Assembly (NCBI GenBank): GCA_026182355.1
Contig: JAPFBL010000001.1
Span: 2,294,001-2,358,000 of the forward strand
Direction: 5' to 3'
Length of the DNA: 64,000 nucleotides
Source: Hermatobates lingyangjiaoensis
Lineage: Eukaryota; Arthropoda; Insecta; Hemiptera; Hermatobatidae
Part shown: piece by piece, positions 1 to 12,300 of the stretch
Numbering within the stretch: position 1 is the stretch's first letter
How the letters are laid out: each line of letters begins with the position of its first letter
Position numbers and translations under genes: made by a program
The notes under the pieces: generated by a model
What the model saw: the letters and a program-made list of their open reading frames with translations, nothing else
Databases searched by the model: none
What the model was told of the DNA's origin: nothing

Positions 1-735
1 AATTAAATTCTTTCCACTCTGATTTATCGCTTACATAATGCCTTGTGAACTTTACTGTACTTTTTTGCTTAGTAGAATTAACACCGCATCTTATTTGATT
101 TATATTAATTTAAAGTTATTTCTTTCATGGTAAAGTTATCACTATTTTAGATACTCACACTGCACAATAACAATTGTAAAGGTTATGTTTAAATCTGTTT
201 TCATCTATTAGACATATTTGAAGCCAAAAATTAATACCATCTATTGTCATATCCAAACGGATGCTTCTATTATTTAATCATTAATTTAAATATGAGTTTA
301 TCATAAACAATTTTTTTCTAAGTGAATCTAGAGAAAAGTGTACTTTTTTACTTTTACTAAACTTTTAAAGATGGTTTAGCAACCTTTTTAAACCATCCCG
401 AATTATGATTTGCTATTCTTTATATTTGCATATTATATTGTATATTACATTTGGTACTAAGAACACTTGTTTCTACATAACGAAAGTTTTAAGAAAATTG
501 GTTGAGTTCTATCTTTATGGTAACACTCTGTTGCTTTCATATTATGCTGGTGGAATCCGTTAAAACAACTTGCATTATTACTGACGAAATGTTGGTAGAG
601 GATCTGTAAGGTTCATGTTATATAAACTGAAAACTCGAAATGATGCCAGCAAAGCTGATAGTTTTTTATACAAAATATTTAATTCACCTTGAAGAATTAA
701 TTTCAATTAAAAACTGTTTTTTATTTATTTTTCAG
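1..735 (+). other. 3' part of intron upstream of the Iroquois homeodomain exon
   Basis: AT-rich sequence with no supportable exon. It ends in a pyrimidine-rich tract followed by CAG at 733-735, a good 3' splice acceptor. The open frame of the next exon runs back to this acceptor, with a one-base partial codon (base 736), so the intron interrupts a codon after its second base. The 5' exons of the gene lie outside the window. Confidence 0.8.
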
Positions 736-1034
736 GTATGGAATGGATCTGAATGGAGCGCGACGAAAAAATGCTACCAGGGAAACTACATCAACTTTAA
801 AAGCTTGGCTCAACGAGCACAAGAAGAACCCATACCCCACAAAAGGGGAGAAGATAATGCTTGCCATTATCACAAAAATGACTTTGACCCAGGTCTCTAC
901 TTGGTTTGCCAACGCGAGAAGGCGGCTCAAGAAAGAGAACAAGATGACATGGGAGCCTCGAAACAGAGTTGACGATGAGGATAACAACAACGAAGACGCT
1001 GCTAGAAGTAAAGATGACAACAAAGACTCCCTAG
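736..1034 (+). CDS. Irx: Iroquois-class TALE homeobox transcription factor, homeodomain exon (partial gene)
   Basis: This internal exon encodes the DNA-binding homeodomain of an Iroquois protein, a nuclear factor that patterns body regions and neural or sensory territories. The frame reads [12 protein letters not shown], then a 63-residue homeodomain with the three-residue TALE extension PYP between helices 1 and 2 ([11 protein letters not shown]). The recognition helix is [13 protein letters not shown]; alanine after F-N contact positions in WFANARRR is diagnostic of Iroquois rather than Pbx/Meis/TGIF, which carry other residues there. The exon continues with MTWEPRNR and an acidic stretch (DDEDNNNED). 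It starts after TTTCAG (735) and ends at CTAG|GTAAGC (1034/1035), leaving one base that completes a GAG codon with the exon at 5280. The internal ATG at 743 is only a methionine within the exon, not the start; the true N-terminus is upstream of the window. Which Iroquois paralogue this is (ara/caup or mirr type) cannot be told from this exon. Confidence 0.97.
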
Positions 1035-1613
1035 GTAAGCTAGTTTCAAGTATTTTTAACCTAATAAACATTCTTCTGAAAAAAAAATCAATTAAATTTT
1101 AATTAAATTATTAAAATAATTTTTAAATAAAAAAATATTAAAACAATGGATATCGCTATGCTATTATTTTATAATTATTCTATTGATTGTGTTAACAACT
1201 AATTTAATCAGTAAGAAAACATTATTAATGGGAAGTGAATGCTAAGAGATTCTGCAAATTGTGGGTTTATTTATTTTCTATCTTCCTAATTAATTGTACT
1301 TTCAATACATAATATAAAACATAGTTTACAGTGTAGCATATCAAATACCTCAAAGCTACAAGAATTTAATTTTGTAACTCGAATATTAGAACAGGTTTCC
1401 CAACTTTGATATTTGTTAGCATATATATGTACTGTGTACGAGATTTGCTCGGTCTGGAAAGATTTTATCATTCATACTGATCTCATACCACACTAAATAT
1501 TTCGAAAACAAGCAATATTAGAAAATAAAAATATATATCCAAATATGTGTATATATATGACATTATTCCTTTATCGAGGTTTGGTCCAGTTTCACACAGC
1601 AGAACACCTTTAA

Positions 1614-1758
1614 GACAACGTTTCGTTTACTTTACTAGACAACTTCAGGGCTACATCAATACAGACATTAATTATGATAACGTCAAAAAAAATTTTTTGT
1701 TATTAATTTCTGTATTGAAGTAGTCCTGAAGTTATTTTAAGATATAAACGAAACGTTG
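1614..1758. repeat. Inverted pair of PLE-type units with hammerhead-like motif
   Basis: Two arms face each other. The left (1615-1665) contains ACAACGTTTCGTTTA and CAACTTCAGG...CAATACAGA. The right (1709-1758) contains TCTGTATTGAAGTAGTCCTGAAGTT and TAAACGAAACGTTG, its reverse complement with small differences. Each arm, read outward from the centre, has CCTGAAG followed about 20 bases later by CGAAACGTTG, the same layout as the hammerhead-like units elsewhere in the window. Stem II is poor here, so these copies are degraded. Confidence 0.55.
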
Positions 1759-1843
1759 GTTTGAACATGTAGTATTGTTTAGCTCTAGATCAAAGCTCGA
1801 CAATGGAAAATAGCGTTGAGCATATTAGATATATATATATATA

Positions 1844-2116
1844 TATATATAACAGATTCAATAATATATCGACCGTTTGATAGAATAGGTGTGTTCTCTA
1901 ATCGGGGTTCGGTCAATTTTCCAGGATAAAAAATCAAACTCTCGTTGCCAACGTTTCGGTTTTATTTAAAACCTTTTTCATAGGCATCTTCTCCATATAC
2001 TCTTCTTATATCCTCATAAAAACCCATATTTCTTCTTATATAAACCCAAATGTATATATAACAGATTCAATAATATATCGACCGTTTGATAGAATAGGTG
2101 TGTTCTCTAATCGGGG
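1844..2116. repeat. 64-bp direct repeats enclosing a PLE-derived hammerhead-like unit
   Basis: 1844-1907 and 2053-2116 are identical (TATATAACAGATTCAATAAT through CTCTAATCGGGG). Between them, on the minus strand, 1952-1984 reads CCTATGAAAAAGG, TTTTAAATAAAA, CCGAAACG: a GGTTTT/AAAACC hairpin followed by GAAA. The same unit recurs at 23911-24169. A (TA)n tract (1830-1852) abuts the left repeat. The arrangement resembles a short retroelement unit bounded by terminal direct repeats. Confidence 0.6.
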
Positions 2117-2394
2117 AACAATTAATTATTGTCGACATAAGAATTTATTGGTATTTATTATATTGTGTTTATAGTATTTTATTGTAAAACATTATTGATG
2201 TGGCTATTAAAATAATATGTATTCGCAATACGTAGGTAATAATAGTTGCCAGAATATGGTTGTTTTGTTTTGATATGTGAAATAGCACTCTACGGCATCA
2301 TCTTGTGATACCCCTTAACATATAAATTGAACTATTGTTGTAAGAGGGGTCTTAAGGACGGTTAGAGTAAAGAAATAAGAGTTAGACAATAGAA

Positions 2395-2690
2395 GAGGGG
2401 TTTGTGCAAGTGCAGAATTGGCCAGTGTCAGGAATGGCGCTCCGTGGAAATGATTGATGTGTGGGAACAGGAGGCGCGCGTAAGCCTGTTTATGGACAGT
2501 GGTAATGCCGCGGGCGGCAGGGCTTATCCACGGAGTCACGCCGTACAAAGGGCACACACTCGCTCCTTTAATTACGCCTCTGTTTGCGACAGACACGTGC
2601 TTTGCGCCTTACGCCCCCAATATTTATAGCGCTAACGTCAAACGCTTCTGTTTGCTCTCAGCTTACCCCCAGACCAAAACTTAAAAGACA
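2395..2690. promoter_or_regulatory. GC-richer intronic island, candidate Iroquois enhancer
   Basis: Roughly 300 bp far richer in G+C than the flanking intron and without low-complexity runs. It contains AATGATTGATG (Exd/Pbx-type word), AATTACG, GTTTATGG and TATTTATAG words, GCGCGC and CACGTG. Short open frames on both strands here show no protein features. Intronic position inside an Iroquois gene and base composition suggest a conserved regulatory element; this is inference from composition only. Confidence 0.4.
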
Positions 2691-4479
2691 ATTTTATTCA
2701 TGACTTTCCCCTCCAAGATAAATATTTGCCTTCCTAATTCTGCTAACTCATATATACCCACTTTGTTTCTTTCAATCAAAAGACTCTCTCCTATTTTGCC
2801 GACTCTTCTATTACCAACCTTGTTACTCAGAATAGCATCAAACATGTTGAACTAATTTCTTATAGTCAGTCTAGAATTAGCCCAAGCTCTATTACTGCAA
2901 GAAGATAACGACCATCGTCTGATTTCCTGTCAGAAAAACAGACATATAAAGTTGCCTATTTCTTCACTTTGAAAATCAATATAAAACCACTTATAAATCA
3001 ACCTATACAGCTTCAAAGACAATCTTGATCTAAAATAAAAAAAAAAAAAATCCGAATGACCTTATTTTAAGAGGTTTTTGTTGTTATATTACTGCTCCAC
3101 AAAGTAAAACTTAAATAAAAAATGCAATAGCATATTATAAATATTAATTCAATATGTTTAAGCGATAACTGCAAAAAATATTAAGTAGGCTTTGAATTTT
3201 AATGAAACGTATTTTTTTTTGTAAATAAAAATATTATGAATTTGTTTTACAGTTTGTTAATATCATGAAATCCTTAAGTTAATTAATCAATGGGAACGTA
3301 AGGTGTACGAAAACATTTTCCTATTATCCATCCAAAAGCTTCTAGGTCATTTTTTTCCCGAGGTTATATGCTAATGTTGTGTCATTCCAACTTTTATATC
3401 TCAATCATCAGAGTATGATTGATTAAAGAAGGAATTTTAGGGTTGTAGCTCAGGATTACATAAGGATAAATGTTAAATAGATCGCATAAATAGCTTATGG
3501 TCAATAATAGCTTATCTGATCTATAACAATTAGCTCATGAAATTAAAGTAAGTAAAAAAATGGAAACAACAATTGATAAATAACGTACTTAATAAAAAGA
3601 ATATTATAAAATGTGAACTTTGACATCTTTTTTTTTAAATTTTGTCAAAAACCTCAGCACCTCTTTTTCCGAGTAATTTACTGTAGTTATTACTCTTCAT
3701 AGGGTTTCCTTGGTAATGTGAATTACCTTCCTTGGGATAGTTTCATTGATTAGTTTAAAATTCTGCAGTTTTAAAAAGTAATTAGAATAGTTAAGACTTA
3801 GTGAAGAGTCTTATTGATACTCCACGAATAGAAACTTTTAGTTTCACGAGACTCTGAAGAAGACCACTTGTTTTGGTTTAATAATGTGAGTCATTTTTCT
3901 GATTTTCTTATTTGATTTAGACCATGATTTCTATATCATGTGTTTACTGTAAAGTGAGTGAGAAAGAGAGAGAAAGTGTAATGAATGATATATGTATTAA
4001 TGTAAATAGTGTCTCTCAAAAACTTTTTTACTTTAAATAAGCACCTTTCTTAAAAAGCATAACTATAATTACGTGTATTTCATAATTATATTATCTATGT
4101 TTCTGTACTTTCAATGACAAATCTACAGTGAAAGCAATATACAAGTTTAATTGTTAAGAAACTGAACACATCATAATGATCAATATCTCTTTGTTTCTAC
4201 ATAGTTTGTTAGTTATTATAAAATGCTACTACAATACTGATGAGGTAGATTTTTTAGCAAAAAACTTGATTCATGAATATGTAGATATTTCTCTAGGTGG
4301 TTGTTTGTTTGTTATTGCTGTAGATAACTTTTACTAAACTTTAAATAAAAACGTGCATAGAAAATAACAATTGAATTTTCAGAACATAAAAAAAAATCTA
4401 ATAAGGCTAATAAATTTGGTTTAAACGCATCATCTGACACTGAAAAGTCAATAACTTTCTTTGACCGTAACATAAACGT

Positions 4480-4800
4480 GACAGATTTCCAGTGTATAGG
4501 AAGGGAGTTTAGAGGAGGCCAAATTATCTGGGAGGTCTGGAAGCTATAAATAAAAGTGGAAACACTGATTGTTCCTGGTGTGGGGATTATGTCAAATTGT
4601 CTATTGTGTCTGTGGAAGTCATAATAGAGACTGAGGTAGTATAAATCAGGGTGTTCGAGGGCACCCAGCTGTCGCATTATCCCTGCCTCTAGATACATTC
4701 CTACACCACCCTCCCGCCGGCTTCCCCGTCTTCTCAATGTATTATCTCCATCTCATTCGCGCATCCCTGTCAGCATCTGTACACTTCTCAAACTGTCTAA
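4480..4800. promoter_or_regulatory. GC-richer intronic island, candidate regulatory element
   Basis: About 300 bp of mixed-composition sequence in the AT-rich intron, including GGAGGCCAAATTATCTGGG, a TTATAGCTTCC-type word, CACCCAGCTGTCGC (E-box CAGCTG) and CTCCCGCCGGCTTCC. A 141-residue minus-strand frame crosses it but has no recognisable domain, so I read this as non-coding. Confidence 0.35.
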
Positions 4801-5279
4801 CTGGCAAGCAGTTAACATACTTTTTATACGAATACTCAAATAACAATTTTCTAACGTTCTTTTATAAATGTTTTTTAACATGAAATATGTTGGGTTTATT
4901 ATGAGTATTTAACTAGCATATGATAAATCATGTCAAATTTGACCTCTTTGCTAACGAACATATTGCTAAATGATAACTGAACTTGTGTTTCATAAAAAAT
5001 AATCATAAATTCCGTATTGCTAATTAATTCAATAATAGGCTACATAGGTATATATATTATTGATTCGTGGATAGTTATGACGAAATGAACCAACGTATTG
5101 GCAAAAAGAAATGAACGCTGTTTCATAATCAATCTTTGAAACACACATCATTTGTAAGAATATTCATAACGTTTCTTCCAAGAAAGTTCCACTTGAGAAT
5201 TTAAGTTGATAAGAAAGGGACGAGCACTGTGTGAATAAGGGAGCATATGATTACTATGTGAAGGGTTATTTGTTGACAG

Positions 5280-5668
5280 AGTGCAAGGAGAGCGGAGGCA
5301 GCGAGGAGGGCGGGGGCGGCTGCAGTGGGGGCGTGGGGGACACGGGCAGCGATTGGTCTGGGGGCTCACGAGCAGGCAGCCCTGCCGAGTGCCTGGCTTT
5401 CTCCCCAGCAGTCCAACCCCAGGCAGCCAAACCCCGAATCTGGTCACTGGCTGACATGGCAAAAGAAGACGGACGGCAGTCTGGAGGCGGCAAGGCACCC
5501 AGCCCGCTCCGCCTCCGGCCGCCCGATCTCTACCGCTGGCCCGTGCCCCACGACCCAGCGCTCCTCCACACCTACTCCAGGATGGCTGCGGCGGCTGCTG
5601 CTGCGGCTGCCGCCTCCACCTCTACCCTACCGCCCCCAACCGAGCTCAAGCCTCCTCCGAGGCCCTGA
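5280..5668 (+). CDS. Irx: Iroquois-class transcription factor, terminal coding exon
   Basis: This exon supplies the C-terminal part of the Iroquois protein, the region outside the homeodomain used for regulation and partner contacts. It joins the homeodomain exon in phase across the TTGACAG acceptor (5273-5279). It encodes 128 residues after the split Glu codon, then TGA at 5666-5668. In order: a Gly/Ser/Glu-rich linker, SPAECLAFSP, the conserved Iroquois motif KPRIWSLADMA (about 5427-5459), a Ser/Gly/Pro-rich part, RPPDLYRWPVPHDPALLHTY, ten consecutive alanines and a proline-rich tail ending PPPRP. The exon is strikingly GC-rich against the AT-rich window. The tail after the KPRIWSLADMA motif is short for the family, so a further exon or alternative splicing is possible, although no good donor is visible before the stop. 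Confidence 0.92.
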
Positions 5669-6000
5669 CCGATCTACAACCTGTGATAAATCTCCTGTAA
5701 ATTATGTACTTAATAATCCTCAAGCAATGTACAGAGCAACCAATCGATTTGTGATATAGATATTATAATTTATTTTATCTTGATTCTGTTATTATATTCA
5801 CAAACGCCCACAGTGCCATTAACACATTGTTGGTGCATAATTTATTGGAATTTTATTTAATTTCTGTTATTCATGCTGCAAACTTTTTAATTTTATTAAA
5901 TTTAAAATTACTATTTCCTCTTAGCACCTTTCCTTGATATATAAAATATAAATATATATTTATGAATTATTATATTTTTTTCAAAACAATAATAATAAAA
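5669..6000 (+). other. Probable 3' UTR of the Iroquois gene
   Basis: AT-rich sequence directly after the stop codon. AATAAA at 5994-5999 is the first clean polyadenylation hexamer; another lies in GAATAAAG near 7111. Which is used cannot be decided from sequence. Confidence 0.45.
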
Positions 6001-6414
6001 TGACTTATAAAGAAAACTATTGAAATAGATTGATTTACCTTGATTATTAGAACTTCTGTAATGAAATTGAAAATTCCATTACTTTCTATTTATATTTAAT
6101 CGTTTTATTAGATCGACGATCTCCAATAATTTATGCACTACCAGTTACAAAAGTTTATTTTTAAGTCAATTTTCATCATAAAACAACAGAAACTTATTTA
6201 TTTTTTTATACAATATTCAATAGATTTATTGAAGGCAAATAATGATAATATCTGCTTATGTTTATGGTGATACCATTAAGCTTGCTTGCAATACAGAAAA
6301 AGATGATTGGTCAATATTAAAGATACTTATTTAGAATCTTATGTTAGTTTATTATGTGTTACCAGGACTCGTTAATTAAAATGAGATAATTTAAAAGATA
6401 TTGTATCAGAAAAT

Positions 6415-6520
6415 ACCTGATCTGTGTGTTTCGGAGGGTCGCTCCTCATTGAGCCGGAGCAGTTCATCCTCCCAACAGGAGAAGTTTGTTATTGCACATA
6501 CCTCGACCTTTCTTTCTTCC
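6415..6520. promoter_or_regulatory. Small GC-richer island downstream of the Iroquois gene
   Basis: About 100 bp (TTTCGGAGGGTCGCTCCTCATT, GAGCCGGAGCAGTTCATCCTCC) standing out from the AT-rich surroundings. No frame or RNA structure recognised; possible conserved non-coding element. Confidence 0.25.
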
Positions 6521-8449
6521 CAGTAATTATAAATTAATAATTCGTGTGTAGAAAGTGTATATTACATTTTTAATTTGTATAGTTAATATAATGAGCTTTA
6601 ACATATATCCTGAATTTAGTATAAAATATATACTATAGTAAATTTATTATTCCAACTGTATATAATGTCTGATATATTTATTTGTAAATCATTTCTGATT
6701 GAAAGAATTGCTGTACATTGGATCCAAATATTTTCCCCTCTTTGAAGTACAAATTCCTTTCTTTTTCTTTTGTATTTAAAATTATTTCATTGTACGGTGC
6801 TTCTATAAGTTTTCTCAAAAGATATTTTTTTAGTAAATTTAGATGCATTTTTTTTTTAATCATTCGTGACAATACTTAACAGAATAGTTCAGCAATAAAT
6901 TGTTCGTTTTTTTTCGATATTTTATTTATTGTTATATAAAAAAAAAGTCATTGTAACGATGTGTATGTTTGTTTCTGTGGTCAAAAAGAAATAGTTTCAC
7001 GGTAATCTATTGAAACACCCTCGTCTATAGTTAGTTACATGAACGTTCACTGTATGTATATTAATGTATATGTTATTATGTAGTAGATAGAGAAATTGGT
7101 CCTCGTTGCAGAATAAAGCGTTTTGTTACAAAATATAATTTTCTTTTATTCCCTTTTCAAATTTATATTTCAACTCTTGAAAGAAATAGAAATCTTTATG
7201 ATGTCATCCATATTTAATGATATTTTTCCAAAGTGTGATATCATCAACAATACTGAACAAGACAACAAACTGGCAAATGATGCTAGAGCAAAATATATTA
7301 TACTGGTGCATGAAACCAAGAAATTTAATTATTTAAACATAATTCATCGAAAATAATTCAGTAGTATGAACTCTTCAATATAGAATAATTGACAAATTTT
7401 GTATATCATACAATTATTGTCAAAATTCAACTAGAAATATACTATCATTAAATTATAAATAAGCCTTAATTGAATCACCAATTTTAGAATAACGAATATC
7501 TTTAGCCTATATGCTCAGGTTATCTTCTAATACTTTGTTAATAGTCTGAAAATTCCGACTGTATACAAATATTTAGGATTGAATCAACTTTCTACTTATT
7601 ACCTGTCAAAGGTTTTTCTTTGCTCAAAACAAAAGCTTACTGAAAAATAATTATTTGTTGAATGTCAAGTGGCTGGAGAACATTTGTTGATCATTTTTTG
7701 GTGGAATAATGTAGTTAAAAATATTACAAAAAAACTTTGATTTTGTTGTTTTACAATGCAGTGTATTACTTTTTTACTACTAGGACTATTTATTCAAAGG
7801 TAACGTAAGTGGCGATTAACTGATTAAGTTTTCATTGTGTTTGAAGGTTATTATAACTGCAATATGTTTATTTATTCTGCAATGTACACACTCGGATTTA
7901 TTTCATTTTCATTGAATACGTTTATAACTATTAATTAAAGTAATTAAAATTGAAATAGTGTTCACTATTTATAATAAATATAAATTGCTTCAAAGTTTTA
8001 CTTGTAATTATAAAAGCAAATGCAATCAAATCGCATGAGAAACGCCATCTTTTTATTCATACGTGCGATGAGTAGTTGAACTAATTGCCCTGTTTGTCCA
8101 AACAAATAAGAATTTAAAAAAATAATTATCTTTCTGAGAGACTTTGATGAATTACCTTTCGACTGCAATGGAACAAAATACATAATACTCAGAATGGTGT
8201 GTGTCAAGTTTTTAAACACGACTGGTGTTATTTATAATATTATCAATATTCAATATTAACATGTTGAATACCATCACATTCAAATTAAACGTATCAACTT
8301 GATAGTATTTTACACAAAGGATGAAAAAGGTTTAAAATATTTAATAATTAAAAAATGGTTTGTAACACAAAGGGTTTAATATAATTGAAGTTTCAATACT
8401 TTGTTTAGTAATGTTTCGGTTTCACAAACAGGTCCCAAAGAACATAAAT
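6521..8449. other. AT-rich intergenic DNA, nothing recognised
   Basis: Low-complexity, AT-rich sequence with short chance open frames only. No repeat family, RNA gene or motif cluster seen. Confidence 0.6.
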
Positions 8450-9322
8450 AACATTTAAATGACATAGAAGGTGTAATTAAAAAAGTAAGGTTACTTTTTG
8501 AATCAAAATACCGTTTCAAACGATTCCACAGTAAACTCTCAACTCATCGAATCCCACTTTCTCCAAATCTTTTCCTACTAGTAATCCCCTCAAAGACGAC
8601 TAAAACGGCCATGGCTACGTGACCTTCTGTCATCATAAAGATTAAATATAGTTAAGGAGTGCCACCAATGGGTGTCCACCCGATTTCTATTACAAAATCA
8701 AAAAGCTAAATGAGAAACTCTGAAAAAAATTACTTCTAACTATATGAAATTGTAGTAAAAGTATCCAATAATAGAAAAAGAAACTTTTTGAATTTCGTAA
8801 ACTTTGTAGACTCTAATTTCAAGAGATTTTTTTTTGTTGGTTTACTCGTCAGGATCATATTTTTACAGGTTTTACTATATAGAATCTGTTGTTTATATGT
8901 GAGAGTCAGAAATGTTAGACTCGTACGTGCTCACTGATTAAAACAGAAATGTGCTCACGATTTCCTTTTCTCTTGCTGTTGAAAAATTCATTTTTTTTTT
9001 TTTGCTCATATTGACTGACCGTACCCCACTGACAACATTTCAAGAGTTTTTAAAACTTAATACCATTTTTACCCAAAAATTGTGTGTCATTATTTTCATA
9101 AATCAAGCAGCCAATAATCGCCAAGCAGTTTTATTGAGACGTTAACTTCGTCGAGTCTCTTACATAAAAATAAGACATATTATATTGTCAACAGTGTGAA
9201 CATATGATAATGATGTGTTTACTAACCGAACAACAAAAAATTGAAATTAGATTGTACAGAACGCGTGAAATTCAAAAAGTGACCTCCCTTTTTGACCACA
9301 CCTTCTACATTCAAATATGTAT
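8450..9322. repeat. Inverted-repeat-bounded segment, possible DNA-transposon remnant
   Basis: The segment 8450-8514 and the reverse complement of 9268-9322 share TAGAAGGTGT, an A-rich stretch, AGGT.ACTTTTTGAAT in the same order, diverged by several substitutions and small indels. A shorter related word (ACTTTTTGAATTTCGT) also occurs at about 8784. About 0.75 kb lies between the arms with no intact transposase frame. Target duplications could not be fixed because the arm ends are degraded. Confidence 0.4.
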
Positions 9323-12300
9323 ATAAAAAAATTAGTATAGTATCATCAATTATCATTCTGTGCTAACACAAGTAAAATTACGAATTTGTCAATTGCGTAA
9401 TCAAGTTGCCAAGAATTCAAGTTATGGAGAGGATAAAATACACATTACTGAATGATCCTGATAAATGAAGCATTCAAAGATGCTGTATATTATTAGCGTA
9501 TTCTTTTGAAATGAATGGAACATTCTGTTCATTAGAGATTATTACATGATATCTAAAAGAAACAAAATCAAGGAAATATCTTTTAATTAGAAAAAAATTG
9601 AAAATATCTCAAAAAATTGTAATAAGATAAGCAAACACTTGAGCTCTACGAAAAAAAAATTATTGTTAAAATTTATAGAACCACTTACGTTAAAAATTAG
9701 ATTTGCACAAAATTTTAGATCCTTATTTATTTATATTTTTATATTTATATTTATATTTATATTTATCCTTAAAATTTATAAGCTTAAGTTAAAGAGTATT
9801 CAAAGTTTTGTTATAAAATCCAGACATAAAACAAATATTCCTATTTGGTTATGAATAAAAATTTTTAATAGAAAAAATAACAATAATCTTCAATTCAAAC
9901 TTATTATTCTTCATAACTACCACTAGTGTTTTTCACTGAAATGTGTGACTACAGAATACTTGAATTAGCAATATGTGGAAAGCGATATTAATTACGGCCT
10001 GCAACCGGAAGAGACGGATTCTTGATGAAACCGTACCTTAAATAATGAGGAATGTTATGTATTGAGGAATGGTTTATTTATTAATGAGTAAGAACTGTGG
10101 ATGATTCAAAATGATAGCTCTTTGGAAGCAATATGTATTAAATTCTTGGAAGAGCTAATAGTAAATGTTAAATGTGCATATTGTAATATTGATTTAATGT
10201 TTTTATCATTATGGAAAAACCAAAATGAGTTGGTGAAGGTTATATATCTCCTGAATGCTGTATTCTTGCATTAAACACAATTGTTAAATAAACTATAACG
10301 CATAGTGTATGTAGAAGTTCTGACCATAATGTTTGGAACAGTACAATATTAGTTCTACAAATCCTGTTTAACATAACTATAACAACATTGAGAAATATAG
10401 TTTGAGACCTCACGAGGCTTTCATTTATCTCATCATAAATATGTATTTGAGAAAATTATAATTATTTAACCATTAAAAGGTGCTCAACCTTCATGTAAAT
10501 TTGTAGAAAAAAGATGAATATTCAAACATACATGCTGTATATTGTTTAATATTTTATTATTTACGTGTTAATCACTGTACAATTCAAGTTACATGATGAA
10601 GATATTCTTTACTTAGTTGCTAAACACATTAAGTGTAGAAATACTGCATGAATAATATTAAATTAATATTTATTATTTATATTTTACGTCATTTTGTTTA
10701 AAATTCCTACTAACTCAACAGAAGCTCTTTTAAAGTCAGTTTATCACCATTCTGCAGCAGTTTTCTAAACGATTGCCCCTGTAGAACCATATCTACGTAA
10801 GCGACATATGAAATCTCATTAAACAAGCCAAACAACAGCAATCTTAATCAAATTTTTGTGCATAATTTCCAGAAATAACAATAAATGTATTTTTATTCAG
10901 ATTAAAATACTACTTTCCAAAGTAGTGTAATATTGGTGTACATATAGTCCTTTGTGTTACCAATTTGAGAAAACTATTTTATTGCGTTCAGTTGACTCTA
11001 AAACATATATTTCCATTGAAACACTGATATTAAAACTAGGATTATGATGATTTGAATGTATAGTAACAGAAAAGTTTCTGCCTCGGCCGACTAGCCAATG
11101 CTAGTGTGAATGAGACTTTAATGACTAACTCTAACTCAGTCACAAGTATGCCTTAACACCTCCAAAACAGGTACATACCATATTTGCTTCAAGTGAACCA
11201 GGTTACTTACTGGACCCAGTATTTACAAATATTTATTCCTTTTAGATAAATATATTTTTAACTAAAATATTATTTATTATTATTTATAATAAATGGATAG
11301 TAATAGTACCATAGTTACAGTACCTTTTTTGTAATAGTATTTCCATTATATTTACTATTTCTTTTTGATCTTTATATTATTATTAATAAAATAATATAAA
11401 TATAAATTTGAGCTTATTTATTTTACTTTCTTTATTTGTATAAATTCATTGGACTTTCTCTTTTCTCTTTCTTTATTTTTTCAACTTTTCTCACTGCGAT
11501 GAGTAACAACCCTGATTGGTCCAGAACATTTTCACGTTTATTTCTTGTAACTTTACTACATATAACTATAACCGACTGCTGAAAATGTTAAAATAAATAA
11601 GAATCAAGCTGAAATCATCAAACAAGTGAATTTTACTTCTGTATAAGTAGGCTGTTCCTTTATTCATTTTGTTTAAGTTACATTTTTAATTTAGGTTTCA
11701 ATTAAAATGTTTGAATTTCTAAACAAATATTTCTGTTATAGTTCAACATTGTTAATGAACTAAAGACTTGAACATCATAACTTTTCCAATTAGTTTGTAC
11801 TTGCGATTTAATTGACGTTCATCGATAGTAAATTCGCTTATTTCCAAATGATTTCCAATGGTACCAACTTTTTATTCATCTACTTTTTTTTGGTCAAAGA
11901 TCAAAAACTTTAATCAAACTAATATTAACATTTATTTGGTTATATGTGAGAACACTGAATATTTAGAAATAAATAAATCACCATGTATATACCCCGAATT
12001 TGCTATAAACATGATATTGCAATAATTCACTCCACCAGTAAACGAAATAAATTTCAACCATACTGTAATAAGGGTTGACATGGGTGCTAAAATAAAAAAT
12101 TATCCTATTTTTCAGAGTATTATTTGATATGTTGTTTTTGAAAGGAAGAAGTAACACACATTAACCATGTAATGTTGTTTAATTTACTGAATAACAACAT
12201 TGCAGTTTTATCAACGTATTATAGCTAATAATTTAGCTAGTAATTTAGCTATGTGCTCCCCATTATAGCTTACATTTGAGTTATTAACTAAAAATCTGTA

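Larger units (their letters stand above)
1035..5279 (+). other. Irx: Intron (phase 1) between homeodomain exon and terminal exon
   Basis: Donor GTAAGC at 1035 and acceptor TTGACAG ending at 5279 join the two exons in frame (G + AG = Glu codon). The 4.2-kb intron carries PLE-derived repeats (1614-1758, 1844-2116) and two GC-richer islands (2395-2690, 4480-4800) that may be regulatory. The rest (1035-1600, 2120-2390, 2700-4470, 4800-5279) is AT-rich sequence in which I see nothing specific. Confidence 0.8.

Noticed and set aside
640..972. Plus frame starting at 640 that crosses the acceptor
   Set aside because: Different frame from the homeodomain and includes intron sequence.
721..1071. Minus-strand frame of 116 codons over the homeodomain exon
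   Set aside because: Antisense shadow of the Iroquois exon.
4312..4737. Minus frame of 141 codons in the intron
   Set aside because: No domain and no splice context; crosses a GC-richer island likely to be regulatory.
5148..5759. Other frames over the terminal Iroquois exon (both strands)
   Set aside because: GC-rich shadows; only the frame continuous with the homeodomain carries the Iroquois motif.
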